64,000 nt of DNA from Rhodobiaceae bacterium. Lineage in GTDB: Bacteria > Pseudomonadota > Alphaproteobacteria > Rhizobiales > Tepidamorphaceae. The notes below the pieces were generated by a model. It was not told where the DNA came from. It made no database searches and saw only the letters and a list, made by a program, of their open reading frames with translations. A program made the position numbers and the translations under genes. The stretch lies in assembly GCA_020637895.1 (NCBI GenBank), contig JACKJP010000002.1, forward strand, positions 372,001-436,000, given 5' to 3'. Below are positions 28,963-39,004 of the stretch, piece after piece. Every line of letters starts with the position of its first letter. Positions within the stretch are counted from its first letter, which is position 1.

Positions 28963-29308
28963 AGAACCGCGGCCCGCCGTTTCACCACAATGCGCCGCCC
29001 TTCGGATCGGCCGCGCCGTAATAAAACCGCCTGATCCGGGCAAACGAGATGGCCGCCGCACACATCGCGCAGGGCTCCAGCGTCACGTAGAGATCACATC
29101 CGATGAGTCGTTCGCTGCCTGCAAGGCGCGCTGCCTCACGAATAACGAGAATTTCCGCATGAGCCGTCGGATCGCTGTCAGCACGCGTCCTGTTGCCGGC
29201 GCGGGCGACAATCCCGCCGTCGCGCACAAGGACGGCGCCGATCGGCACTTCGCCGCGCGCAGCGGCAGCCCTCGCCTCTTCCAGCGCAATCTGCATGAAG
29301 CCCGTCAC
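28862..29308 (-). pseudogene. tadA: tRNA adenosine deaminase gene, frame-disrupted in the 3' part
   Basis: From a GTG at 29308 (reading VTGFMQIALEEA) the minus strand gives the TadA domain with the zinc motifs HAEI and PCAMCAAAIS, and then ADPKGGA. TadA converts A34 of tRNA-Arg(ACG) to inosine and is normally essential. After about 28985 the expected continuation NGGPRFFNQPTCHHAPEVYG and then AREAADLLRSFF appear in other frames. A further one-base shift would end the protein as FFRDRR with a stop at 28862. The 3' part is thus disrupted by about three indels, in the same region as the breaks in xseA, purD and the patatin gene. Confidence 0.78.
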
Positions 29309-29361
29309 CGGCGTTTGTTCCTCTCGTATGCAGCCAGACTTCCTGCTATCACCGCCCGACC

Positions 29362-30226
<865 letters not shown>

Positions 30227-30252
<26 letters not shown>

Positions 30253-30787
30253 GGGTCTGGCGCTGCATGCGCCAACCGACAACAGCATCCGGCCAAGCTC
30301 TGACCGGCTGCGCGAAGCCGTGTTCAACGTGCTCGCACATCGCTTCGACGATCCGGCGAACGGCGCGCGGGTGCTCGACCTGTTTGCCGGAACGGGCGCG
30401 CTCGGGATCGAGGCGCTATCGCGCGGCGCACGCTCCGCGCTTTTCATCGACATGTCGGCGCAGTCGCGCGCGCTGGTTCGGCGCAATCTGGAAGCTCCCG
30501 GGATCATGGGGCTGGCTCGGATATCGAAACGCGATGCAACGCATCTTGGACCGGCAAGCGGAACGGGGGGCTTCACCCTCGTCTTTCTCGATCCGCCTTA
30601 TGGCAAGAAGCTTGCTGACAAGGCGCTCGCCCAGCTCGCCAGAGGCGGCTGGCTCGCCGCGAACGCGATTATTGTGGTCGAAGAACGGGCTGGCATTGAT
30701 ATTGAAGTGCCGGCGGCCTTTTCACAGCTCGACCGCCGCGACTATGGCGACAGCCAGGTGCTGTTCCTTCAATTCGGGGCGAACTGA
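30227..30787 (+). CDS. rsmD: 16S rRNA (guanine(966)-N(2))-methyltransferase
   Basis: This 186-residue methyltransferase starts MRVVGGRFKGLAL, has the SAM-binding LDLFAGTGALGIEALSRGA near residue 47, and the catalytic motif LDPPYGKK near residue 124. It modifies G966 of 16S rRNA. The ATG at 30227 lies inside the end of rluB (26-base overlap), so the two are one operon. The stop abuts the convergent pit stop. Confidence 0.93.
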
Positions 30788-32338
30788 TCAGCCGAGGATT
30801 GCGCGAAGCGCGTGATAGAGGCCGGCGGCGAGCAATGCCGCGACCGGGACCGTGATCACCCAAGCCGCGATGATCGTCATGAAATGCGACCTGCGGACGA
30901 GAAGGCGGCGCTTCTGTTCCTCGCGGTCGCGGACCGGGCGGATCGTGGTGCCACCCTTCTTGCCGTGCTTGCGATTGACGTACTCGATGCGCCGGCGCGA
31001 GCGGTCGGTATACCATTCGCGAAAGAAGCCGACGCCGAACACGGCGCCCACCGCGATATGCGTGGAACTGACCGGCAGACCGAGCCACGAGGCGACGATG
31101 ACCGTCACCGCCGCCGACAGCGCCACGCAATAGGCGCGCATCGGGTTCAGGCGGGTAATCTGCTCGCCGACCATCCGGATGAGGCGGGGCCCGAACAGCA
31201 ATAGCCCGAACGAGATGCCAAGCGCGCCGACGGCCATGACCCAGAACGGAATGGAGACTTCGGCCGCGACCTCGCCAAGCGCAACGGTATGAACGATCGC
31301 CGCGAGCGGGCCGACGGCGTTGGCAACGTCGTTGGCGCCATGCGCGAAGGACAGGAGCGCTGCGGAAAAGACGAGCGGTATCCCGAACAGCTGCCGGAGC
31401 GACTGATTGCGGTTCTCCAGACCGCGTGACTGCCGGAAAATGACCGGCCTTGCGACAAGCCAGATGAGTAGTCCGATAGCGAGCCCAATGAGCAGCGCAC
31501 TGGGAAGACCGAGCGGAATGAGCTTCTTGAGCCCCTTCATGACGAGATAGGCGGAAAAGACACCCGCCATGACGCCGATCAGCACCGGCACCCAGCGCCG
31601 GGCAGCAGCGATCTTGTTCTGCCGATAGATGATGAACACCTTGATGAAGGCAAGGCAGGCAGCGGCGATAACACCGCCCATCAGCGGCGAGATGACCCAG
31701 CTTGCGGCGATGCTGACCATGGTCGGCCAGTTGACCGCCGTCACACCCGCCGCGGCGATGCCCGCACCCATGACACCGCCGACAATCGCATGGGTCGTGG
31801 ATACGGGCGCGCCGAACCAGGTGGCGATGTTGATCCAGAGCGCCGAAGAAATCAGCGCCGCCATCATCGCGGCGATGAAAACATGGGATTCGTTGACGGT
31901 CGCCGGATCGATGATGCCCTTGGAGATCGTACTGACCACATCGCCACCGGCAATCAGCGCGCCCGCAGCCTCGCAGACAGCGGCGATGACGAGCGCGCTC
32001 ATCATCGTCAGCGCGCGCGATCCGACTGCCGGCCCCATATTGTTGGCAACGTCATTGGCGCCGATGTTGAGGGCCATGTAGGCGCCGATGACGACGGCGG
32101 CGACCGTCACCGCTGCGCCGGACTGCCCGGTGACATAACCGGCCGCAACAAACGCGCAGACTACGACGAACAACAGGGCCAGACCCGGTGCAGCAATGCC
32201 GCGGCCGAGGACGGTCGTCGCTTCCTCCATATAGCCGAACTTGTCGAGGTCTTTGTCGAGCGTCGGCTTGCGGTAGGTCTTGCTGTCTTTGCCCAAGGAC
32301 AAAACCCCGTTCTCGCGACGAAGCCATTGCTCCGCCAC
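30788..32338 (-). CDS. pit: Inorganic phosphate transporter, Pit family
   Basis: This protein of up to 516 residues has the duplicated PiT-family signature: NIGANDVANNMGPAVGSRAL in the first half and SFAHGANDVANAVGPLAAI in the second. About ten to twelve membrane helices flank a cytoplasmic loop. It takes up phosphate with metal ions, driven by protons. The GTG at 32338 gives 516 residues. A TTG at 32296, with GGGG eight bases upstream, is an equally good start. A PHO box lies at 32340-32357. The gene follows a NUDIX gene, mutL and pgi on the same strand. Confidence 0.93.
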   Translation of the reverse strand: MAEQWLRRENGVLSLGKDSKTYRKPTLDKDLDKFGYMEEATTVLGRGIAAPGLALLFVVVCAFVAAGYVTGQSGAAVTVAAVVIGAYMALNIGANDVANNMGPAVGSRALTMMSALVIAAVCEAAGALIAGGDVVSTISKGIIDPATVNESHVFIAAMMAALISSALWINIATWFGAPVSTTHAIVGGVMGAGIAAAGVTAVNWPTMVSIAASWVISPLMGGVIAAACLAFIKVFIIYRQNKIAAARRWVPVLIGVMAGVFSAYLVMKGLKKLIPLGLPSALLIGLAIGLLIWLVARPVIFRQSRGLENRNQSLRQLFGIPLVFSAALLSFAHGANDVANAVGPLAAIVHTVALGEVAAEVSIPFWVMAVGALGISFGLLLFGPRLIRMVGEQITRLNPMRAYCVALSAAVTVIVASWLGLPVSSTHIAVGAVFGVGFFREWYTDRSRRRIEYVNRKHGKKGGTTIRPVRDREEQKRRLLVRRSHFMTIIAAWVITVPVAALLAAGLYHALRAILG

Positions 32339-32339
32339 C

Positions 32340-32357
32340 CTGTCACAAAACTGTCAT
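32340..32357 (+). promoter_or_regulatory. PHO box (PhoB binding site) at the 5' end of pit
   Basis: The 18 bases are CTGTCAC, AAAA, CTGTCAT. They match 17 of 18 positions of the classic PhoB box (CTGTCAT, AWAW, CTGTCAY). The box reads on the plus strand, so it is reversed relative to pit, and ends two bases before the GTG start (44 before the alternative TTG). It also sits in the short gap downstream of the NUDIX gene. A position over the start suggests repression of pit by PhoB, as reported for rhizobial pit genes (inference). Confidence 0.75.
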
Positions 32358-32393
32358 AATCGGTTGACCCGGCGAGCGCGGAAAATCAAGGGG

Positions 32394-32912
32394 TCAGCGC
32401 CCGGAAACTGCCCTTTCAGACAAGTTTCTGCCGTTTGCCCGCTCAGATGCAAAGCGAAGCAAGACGTCACGCAGTCCCTCTTCATCGACAACGGCCGCCG
32501 CCTTTTCCGGCGCGAGCCAGCGCTTCTTGCGTTCGCCCGCTTCCGGAAACTTCTTGGCCTCGTCCCTGACGTCGAGCAGATAGACGACAACCCGCGTGGG
32601 CACGCTCAGATGTTCCGTGACGCCTTTGCGCGCCGGATAGCTTGCATAGGGTGTGGCATCGATCTCACCCTTTATCCCGGCCTCTTCATAGGCCTCGGTC
32701 GCCGCTGTCTCATGAGGCTTCCGGTCCGACATCGGCCAGCCTTTCGGCAATATCCAGCGCTCGCTGCCGCGCGAGGTGATGATCAACACGCGCAGGCCCG
32801 ATTTCGTGCGCTTGTGGCAAAGGGCCGCGATCTGCAAACGCGGTGGCCGGCGCAGGAGGAGCAACGCCTGCCGGCAGATTGTTCGACCTGACTGAACCAG
32901 TTCCCGCCACAT
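32394..32912 (-). CDS. NUDIX hydrolase, diadenosine/diphosphoinositol-phosphatase-like
   Basis: This 172-residue protein has a Nudix box in DRKPHETAATEAYEEAGI (about residue 75), preceded by WILPKGWPM, the pattern of the small DIPP-type NUDIX enzymes. They cleave nucleoside or inositol diphosphate links; the substrate cannot be told from the sequence. I chose the ATG at 32912, five bases past the mutL stop, over a longer upstream frame that overlaps mutL. The gene ends 55 bases before pit. Confidence 0.82.
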   Translation of the reverse strand: MWRELVQSGRTICRQALLLLRRPPRLQIAALCHKRTKSGLRVLIITSRGSERWILPKGWPMSDRKPHETAATEAYEEAGIKGEIDATPYASYPARKGVTEHLSVPTRVVVYLLDVRDEAKKFPEAGERKKRWLAPEKAAAVVDEEGLRDVLLRFASERANGRNLSERAVSGR

Positions 32913-32917
32913 CCTGC

Positions 32918-34705
32918 TCAGCGCCTCCCGAACAGGCGTTCGATATCCGCAAGCTTGAGCTCGATGAATGTCGGCCGGCCGTGATTGCACTGGCTGGCGT
33001 TGGGCGTCGCCTCCATTTCCCTCAACAGGGCATTCATCTCGTCGGGCTTGAGACGGCGGCCAGAGCGAACCGATCCATGGCATGCCATGGTCGAGGCGAC
33101 GGCATTGAGTTTTTCCGCCAGACGCGTCGTCGTATCCATATCGGCAATGTCTTCGGCGAGGTCCCGAACGAGGGAGCCGACATCGAAATCTCCTAGCAGC
33201 GCGGGCACCTCGCGCACCGCGACGGCACCGCGTCCGAAAGCCTCCAGCACCAGACCGAGGTCAGCCAGTTCGTCAGCCCGTTCGACAAGGCGATCGGCAT
33301 CCTCGGGCGGGAGATCGACGACCTCCGGGATCAGCAGCATCTGACGCGCTGCGCCGCCCGTCTCCAGCGCCTTTTTCAGCCGCTCATAGACAAGCCGCTC
33401 GTGAGCGGCATGCTGGTCGACGATCACCAGCCCGTCGCCCGTCTGGGCGACGATGTAATTCTCGTGCAGTTGCGCGCGGGCGGCGCCCAGCGGCCATGAC
33501 GACGTGTCGCCGGCCATATCATCGACAGCGGCGGCGGAAGGAGCCTGAAGATCGTCGAACGGGCGTTGCGCTTCGGCAAAGCCCTGCCTTGCGGCGGCAG
33601 GCTGGGTGGCATCCGGCCGCCATGACGGGCTGTTCCAACCGCTGCGCGCAGGACCGGCACTGAACGCGGCGAGCGCGGCATCGGCATGGCTCGCGGCCGA
33701 CGCGGGGCCGCTGCCGGCGAAGGCACGACGCAGCGCGGAAACGAGGAGCCCACGCACAAGGCCGGCATCGCGAAAGCGTATTTCCGTCTTGGCCGGGTGA
33801 ACGTTTACGTCAATGCTGCGTGGCGGCAGAGACAGCCAGAGTGCGACGACCGGATGGCGGTCCCGCGCCATCACGTCCATATAGCCGGCACGGATCGCGC
33901 CGGACAGGGTCTTGTCACGAACGGGACGGCCGTTGACGAAAATATATTGCTGCCGCGCGTTGGCGCGATGCCAGGTCGGCAGACCGACGAAGCCCGTCAG
34001 TTCCACTCCCTCACGGGCCACATCGATCGGCAGCATGTTGTCCTCAATATCGCTGCCGAGAACAGCGGCCAGGCGCCGATACCTTGCCTCTTCCGAAGGC
34101 CCGCTTTCACCGGGTAGCGAGAAGAGATTGCGTTCAGCGACAGTGAGCGCAAAGGCTACGTCGTGATGGGCGAGCGCAAGGCGTCGGACGATATCGGCGA
34201 TCGCCTGATTTTCCGACGTTTCGCTCTTCAGGAATTTCAGGCGCGCCGGCGTCGCATAGAAGAGATCGGCCACCTCGACCCTCGTTCCTGTATTGGACGC
34301 GGCAGGGACCGGCGGCGATACATTTCCGGCGTCCACCTCGACGCGCCAGCCATTGTCCGCATCCTGCGTCCGCGTGACGATCGACAGCCGCGCCACGGAA
34401 CCGATCGACGGCAATGCCTCGCCGCGAAAGCCAAGGGTGCGGATATCGACGATATTATCGCCCTCGATCTTGGAAGTTGCGTGACGCTCGATCGCGAGCG
34501 ACACGTCTTCGCGAGACATGCCGGACCCGTCATCGACAACGCGTATGAGCCTCTGGCCACCGCCCTCGCAAACGATGTCCACGGACCTTGCGCCGGCATC
34601 CAGCGCGTTCTCGACAAGTTCCTTGACGACGCTCGCGGGTCTTTCGACCACTTCGCCCGCGGCGATCCGGTCGACGACATGATCGGGCAGGCGGCGGACG
34701 CTCAT
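32918..34705 (-). CDS. mutL: DNA mismatch repair protein MutL
   Basis: This 595-residue protein has the GHKL ATPase N-terminus. It reads IAAGEVVERPASVVKELVENALDAGA (split here: the motif is IAAGEVVERPAS then VKELVENALDAGA at about 14-40), and RGEALPSIGSVA near residue 95. The C-terminal half has the endonuclease motif DQHAAHERLVYE near residue 430, so it is the nicking type. It works in mismatch repair with MutS. It lies eight bases from pgi and five from the NUDIX gene in one operon. Confidence 0.96.
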   Translation of the reverse strand: MSVRRLPDHVVDRIAAGEVVERPASVVKELVENALDAGARSVDIVCEGGGQRLIRVVDDGSGMSREDVSLAIERHATSKIEGDNIVDIRTLGFRGEALPSIGSVARLSIVTRTQDADNGWRVEVDAGNVSPPVPAASNTGTRVEVADLFYATPARLKFLKSETSENQAIADIVRRLALAHHDVAFALTVAERNLFSLPGESGPSEEARYRRLAAVLGSDIEDNMLPIDVAREGVELTGFVGLPTWHRANARQQYIFVNGRPVRDKTLSGAIRAGYMDVMARDRHPVVALWLSLPPRSIDVNVHPAKTEIRFRDAGLVRGLLVSALRRAFAGSGPASAASHADAALAAFSAGPARSGWNSPSWRPDATQPAAARQGFAEAQRPFDDLQAPSAAAVDDMAGDTSSWPLGAARAQLHENYIVAQTGDGLVIVDQHAAHERLVYERLKKALETGGAARQMLLIPEVVDLPPEDADRLVERADELADLGLVLEAFGRGAVAVREVPALLGDFDVGSLVRDLAEDIADMDTTTRLAEKLNAVASTMACHGSVRSGRRLKPDEMNALLREMEATPNASQCNHGRPTFIELKLADIERLFGRR

Positions 34706-34713
34706 GACGATCC

Positions 34714-36012
34714 CTAGTCCTCCGCCAGATATTGTTTTGCGAGAATCTTGCCCTCTTCCACCGCTGGCTGGTCGAACGCATCGATGCCGAGAAGGTCGGC
34801 GGCGATAATCGTCTCAAGCATGAAATGCATGAGCAGTTCACCGATTGTCAGAGAATCGATCCGGTCCAGCAGGAAAGTGCGGACGGGGCGTCCGTTGCGC
34901 GCCAGCGTATCGGCTGTGGCGCGCTGCTGCGCCCACACAAAATCGCCGACATGGCGGCCTGCAAAGCCCTTCTCGCCTGCGCGGACCGCGAGGTCGGCAG
35001 GCAGTTCGGGCCCCTCCCCTCGCGTGTCGCGCATTATGAGCGTCACGAGCTTGTCGGCCGGGCCGTCGAGGAAAAGCTGCAACTGGCTGTGCTGGTCGAC
35101 CGGCCCGACCGCTGCAACGGGCGTCGTTCCATTGCCGCCCTTGCCGAGGCTTTCCGACCAGAGCTGCACATACCAGCGCGTGAAACGTTCAAGCCTGTCG
35201 GCATAGGCCCACAGGACAGAAATCGTCCTGCCGTTCTCTGCCGCTGCCATGGAGAGCGCGGCGCCAAGGGCGGCCGGGCAATCGGCAGGCGCCGCGCCGC
35301 CGAGGACCGGTGCAAGGGCCCTGGCTGCGCCTTCGCGCACACGGGATGGATCGAGCCCGGCCAGGCTCGCCGGAATGAGGCCTACATTCGTCAGCGCCGA
35401 GAAGCGCCCGCCAACGCCGGGATCATGCTCCTGAAACGACACCCCATAGGGTGCAAGAAGATCGCGCAGCTTGTTCGGCGCGCCAGCCTTGACCGGCTCG
35501 CTGAGGCCCCTGACATGGTCGGCAATACGGTCGCCGAGCCCCGCCTTCTTCAACGCGTCGAGGACGGCCATCGTCTGGATCAGCGTTTCTCCGGTGCCGC
35601 CGGATTTGGAAACAGCGAGAAAGCGCGTCTCGGCGAGCGGCGTCGAGGCCAGCGCGTCGGCAAGACTGACCGGATCGAGATTGTCGAGAAAGGACAGTCT
35701 GGCGCCCCTGGACACGACGCCGGCAACATTCCAGCCCGCCGCCTGCGCCAGAGTCTGGCCACCAAGGCTTGAGCCGCCTGTGCCCAGAAGGACCGCATGG
35801 GAACAGCGGGCCAGCCAGTTCGCCATCTCGCCGACGGCCGGAAGGTCATCGCCGCGCGAGGGAAGCGCAAGCAACGGCAGCGTACCTGCGCGCGCCTTGG
35901 CACGCAGTGACTCCAGCGCCGGGCGCGCACGTTCCAGCCAGCCATTCAGCGCATCGGCTGACACGCCACCGGCGACGTGGTCTTTCAGACATAATTCGAT
36001 GGATTGACGCAT
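34714..36012 (-). CDS. pgi: Glucose-6-phosphate isomerase-like protein, short form
   Basis: This 432-residue protein has the sugar-isomerase pattern, with LLGTGGSSLGGQTLAQ near residue 80, the SKSGGTGET motif near residue 139, and VGGRFSALTNVGL near residue 205. It would convert glucose 6-phosphate and fructose 6-phosphate. At about 430 residues it is shorter than the usual 530-550 residue enzyme, and the alphaproteobacterial short form is the likely match. I chose the ATG at 36012 over an upstream start at 36102. Some enzymes of this fold act on other sugars, so substrate is a family call. Confidence 0.82.
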   Translation of the reverse strand: MRQSIELCLKDHVAGGVSADALNGWLERARPALESLRAKARAGTLPLLALPSRGDDLPAVGEMANWLARCSHAVLLGTGGSSLGGQTLAQAAGWNVAGVVSRGARLSFLDNLDPVSLADALASTPLAETRFLAVSKSGGTGETLIQTMAVLDALKKAGLGDRIADHVRGLSEPVKAGAPNKLRDLLAPYGVSFQEHDPGVGGRFSALTNVGLIPASLAGLDPSRVREGAARALAPVLGGAAPADCPAALGAALSMAAAENGRTISVLWAYADRLERFTRWYVQLWSESLGKGGNGTTPVAAVGPVDQHSQLQLFLDGPADKLVTLIMRDTRGEGPELPADLAVRAGEKGFAGRHVGDFVWAQQRATADTLARNGRPVRTFLLDRIDSLTIGELLMHFMLETIIAADLLGIDAFDQPAVEEGKILAKQYLAED

Positions 36013-36084
36013 CGGTTCGTTCGCTCTTGTTGCGCGGCGCCTCTGGCCGGCCGGGAACGAGGGCGAATCAGCCGGAGACGCCGG

Positions 36085-36108
36085 GAGAAAGAATAAGGGC
36101 AATCGCCC
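36085..36108 (-). terminator. Weak candidate terminator after the M16 pair
   Basis: On the minus strand GGGC, GATT, GCCC (36108 to 36097) is followed by TTATTCTTTCT. The stem is only four base pairs, so this is a weak candidate; it lies about 64 bases past the M16 stop at 36172. Confidence 0.3.
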
Positions 36109-36171
36109 CGCCCGTCATGGTGCGCCCCCGGCAGAATGAGGGGAAAACGGGAAAAGGCGCGAAAGGATGCG

Positions 36172-37509
36172 TCAGCCGCCGGAACCGGCCATCGCGGCCT
36201 TGCTGCCGACGATCGTCACATAGGGTGCGCCCGTGCCGAACAGCCGTCCTGACACACGCTTTACGTCGTCCAGCGTCACCGCGTCGATCAGGCCGTTGCG
36301 GCGGTCGAAATAATCAATGCCGAGACCATCCAGCTGAATGCCGAGGACCTGACTGGCAATCTTGCTTGAGGTATCGAAGCGCAGGGCATAGGAGCCCTTG
36401 AGAAAGGCCTTGGCCTTGTCCAGTTCCTCCTGGGACGGACCGTCTTTTGCAATGCGCGCAATCTCCTCGCGGATGATCGAGAGGGACTGGGCTGCCCGGT
36501 CCGCACGCGTCGCAACGCCACCGGCATAGAGCGCGGCATGATCCAGCGGATAAAGATAGGTGTAGACCGAATAGGCAAGGCCGCGCTTCTCGCGAACCTC
36601 GTCATAGAGGCGCGAGGTGAAGGTACCGCCGCCGATAATGTGATTGAGCACATAGGCGGGAATGAAGTCGTCGTCGTGACGGTCGATACCCGGCCCGCCG
36701 AACTGGATTACGGTCTGTGCGATATCGGTATCGATCACCGTCTCGAACGGCGCCGGCACAGGCTCGACATCGGCAACCGGCGTCAGCACAGCCTTTTCGG
36801 GGAGCGCACCGAAAACGCGGTCAAGGAGTGGTCCCAGGCGCTCTGCGTCGATCGCGCCGACAACCGCAATGTGCAACTGGTCGCGGGAGAAGTTCGCCTT
36901 GACGAAGGCGGCGAGATCAGCAGGCGAGATCGCGGCGACGGTATCGATCGTTCCCTCCTGCGGCCGGCCGTATGGGTGATCGGGAAAGACCGCGGCCATC
37001 CAGGCGCGCCCGGCAATCGTATTCGGTTCAGACAGATCGTCGCGCAGGGAAGAGAGGAGTTGTCCGCGGATGCGCTCGACCGCGTCATCGTCGAAACGGG
37101 GGGCGGTGAGCGCCAGACGGATCAGATCGAATCCCTCATCGATGTTTTCCTCAACGACGCGAATGCTACCGAAGAATTCGTCGCGACTGGCGTCGAAATT
37201 GTATCTGAGCGCCAGCTCGCCGGCGCGGCGCTGGAACGCCTGCGCGTCCATGTCGCCCGCGCCTTCGTCCAGCAGGGCGGACACCATGTTGGCGGTGCCA
37301 AGCCGTTCGATGGAATCCTGGCTGCTGCCACCGGCGAAGGCAAAATTCATCGCGATCAGCGGGACGGTGTGTTCCTCGACCAGCCAGGCCTCGATACCGC
37401 CTGGGCTGACGACGCGCTGGATTTCGGTCGCCGATGACGGCCGCGCTGCAAGAAGCAGCAGGGCGAACGCCGTCAGGACCGGGGCGATGTGAACGGCAAG
37501 GCGTCTCAT
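36172..37509 (-). CDS. M16 family peptidase-like protein, catalytic motif missing
   Basis: This 445-residue protein has a signal peptide (about 1-27) and the M16 fold, including VVGAIDAERLGPLL and YVLNHIIGGGTFTSRLYDEVREK. At the place of the zinc motif HXXEH it reads ANMVSALLDEGAG (about 73-85), so it should be catalytically inactive. It probably pairs with the active M16 protein encoded just upstream, as in two-chain bacterial M16 enzymes (inference). The start overlaps the neighbour's stop by four bases. Confidence 0.88.
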   Translation of the reverse strand: MRRLAVHIAPVLTAFALLLLAARPSSATEIQRVVSPGGIEAWLVEEHTVPLIAMNFAFAGGSSQDSIERLGTANMVSALLDEGAGDMDAQAFQRRAGELALRYNFDASRDEFFGSIRVVEENIDEGFDLIRLALTAPRFDDDAVERIRGQLLSSLRDDLSEPNTIAGRAWMAAVFPDHPYGRPQEGTIDTVAAISPADLAAFVKANFSRDQLHIAVVGAIDAERLGPLLDRVFGALPEKAVLTPVADVEPVPAPFETVIDTDIAQTVIQFGGPGIDRHDDDFIPAYVLNHIIGGGTFTSRLYDEVREKRGLAYSVYTYLYPLDHAALYAGGVATRADRAAQSLSIIREEIARIAKDGPSQEELDKAKAFLKGSYALRFDTSSKIASQVLGIQLDGLGIDYFDRRNGLIDAVTLDDVKRVSGRLFGTGAPYVTIVGSKAAMAGSGG

Positions 37510-38864
37510 GACGGCTCCTTCGCGGTTTCCGCCGGCGCCGAACGAAGGTAGCCGGTCGCGGAATTCTCAATCCGGAAATATTGCCGGAGCGCTGCATTGA
37601 CCGCGTCTGGCGAAACCTTGCGAATACGGTCCGGCCACTGCTCGACCGCCTCTACGCTCGATCCGGTCGTGAGGGCGATCCCGAAGATCCGTGCAAGAGA
37701 TGCCTGGCTATCCTGCGCATAGATGGCATCGGCAAGGACCGACTTCTTCGCCCGCTCGATCTCGTCGCTGCTCACCCCCTCCTTGACCAGCGATGCCAGT
37801 TCCTCGTCGAACGCCTTTTCGACGGCCTCCAGACTGACGCCGGCTGCCGGCACCACGAAGAAATTGAAGGCGGTATCATCCAGCGACGAGCCCTGATAGT
37901 AGCCGCCGGCGCCCGTTGCTATCTTTCGCTCGACGACCAGCTTGCGGTAGAGAACGCTCGTCGGACCGCCCGCGATAACCTCCGCCAGAATGTCGAGGGC
38001 TTCGGCCTCGCCGGGTTCGGCCGTCGAATAACTGGGTACGCGATAGACGCGGCGCAGATTTTCCTGTTCGACCCGCGGATCGGCGAGGCTGACGCTGCGC
38101 GCCGCATGGAGGTCCGGATCCTGATGGCGGACGCGCGGTGGCGCATCGGCACGCCTTTCGATCGGACCGTAGTATTTTTCGGCGAGCTTGCGCACCTCGG
38201 CCTGTTCAACATCGCCGGCCACAACGAGGATGGCGTTGTTGGGCGTGTAATAGCGGCGGTAGACGTCGAGCGCATCCTCGCGGTTGAGCGCCTCGATTTC
38301 GTCCTGCCAGCCGATGATCGGACGGCCATAGGGATGCTCGACGTGAAAGACCGAGTCCAGCGCCTCGCCCAGCCGCGTGCCGGGGTCGTTGTCAACACGG
38401 CTCCGCCGCTCCTCCAGCACGACATCGCGTTCGGTCTTAACGATGTCGTCGGTGAGGATCAGATTGGTCATGCGATCGGCTTCCATCTCCATGACCATGG
38501 GCAGGTTTTCGCGCGCCACGCGCTGGAAATAGGCGGTGTAATCGGACGAGGTGAAGGCATTTTCCTGCCCGCCAACCGCCGCGACGGCGTCGGAAAAGGT
38601 TTTGCCGGGGAATTTCCCCGTTCCCTTGAACATCAGATGTTCGAGGAAATGGGCAACGCCAGCCTTGCCCGGCTCTTCGTCTGCCGATCCGACCTTGTAC
38701 CAGACCATATGCGTGACGACCGGGCTTCTGTGATCGGGTATGACAACGACCTGAAGTCCGTTGTCGAGCATGAAGGTGTCGGCGTCGAGGGCCTCTGCCA
38801 CAGGTGCCATCAGAAGGCAGAACAGCGCGGCGAGCACATATGACGGGCGCAGGCGGAACGGCAT
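37506..38864 (-). CDS. M16 family zinc peptidase, active chain, secreted
   Basis: This 452-residue protein has a signal peptide (about 1-25) and the inverted zinc motif HFLEH (His72, Glu75, His76), with the following EADRMTNLIL and ERDVVLEERRSR typical of pitrilysin-type M16B peptidases. It probably cleaves peptides in the periplasm. I chose the ATG at 38864, where the signal peptide begins, over an upstream ATG at 38924. The stop overlaps the start of the second, inactive chain by four bases. Confidence 0.9.
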   Translation of the reverse strand: MPFRLRPSYVLAALFCLLMAPVAEALDADTFMLDNGLQVVVIPDHRSPVVTHMVWYKVGSADEEPGKAGVAHFLEHLMFKGTGKFPGKTFSDAVAAVGGQENAFTSSDYTAYFQRVARENLPMVMEMEADRMTNLILTDDIVKTERDVVLEERRSRVDNDPGTRLGEALDSVFHVEHPYGRPIIGWQDEIEALNREDALDVYRRYYTPNNAILVVAGDVEQAEVRKLAEKYYGPIERRADAPPRVRHQDPDLHAARSVSLADPRVEQENLRRVYRVPSYSTAEPGEAEALDILAEVIAGGPTSVLYRKLVVERKIATGAGGYYQGSSLDDTAFNFFVVPAAGVSLEAVEKAFDEELASLVKEGVSSDEIERAKKSVLADAIYAQDSQASLARIFGIALTTGSSVEAVEQWPDRIRKVSPDAVNAALRQYFRIENSATGYLRSAPAETAKEPS

Positions 38865-39004
38865 CAGTCTCTTAAACCTCCGGTCGGCGGAAACAATGCA
38901 GGGGATCATCCTGCCAAGCGACAAGCATTGGCAAGGAATTGCGGTCGAGGTCGCCAGATTGTGATCGCCGGCCAGAACATGCCGTCAGGCGGCCCGATAC
39001 CCGA

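Noticed and set aside
32052..32327. Minus-strand frame of 91 codons inside pit
   Set aside because: It overlaps the conserved pit frame, is Arg-rich, and shows no motif.
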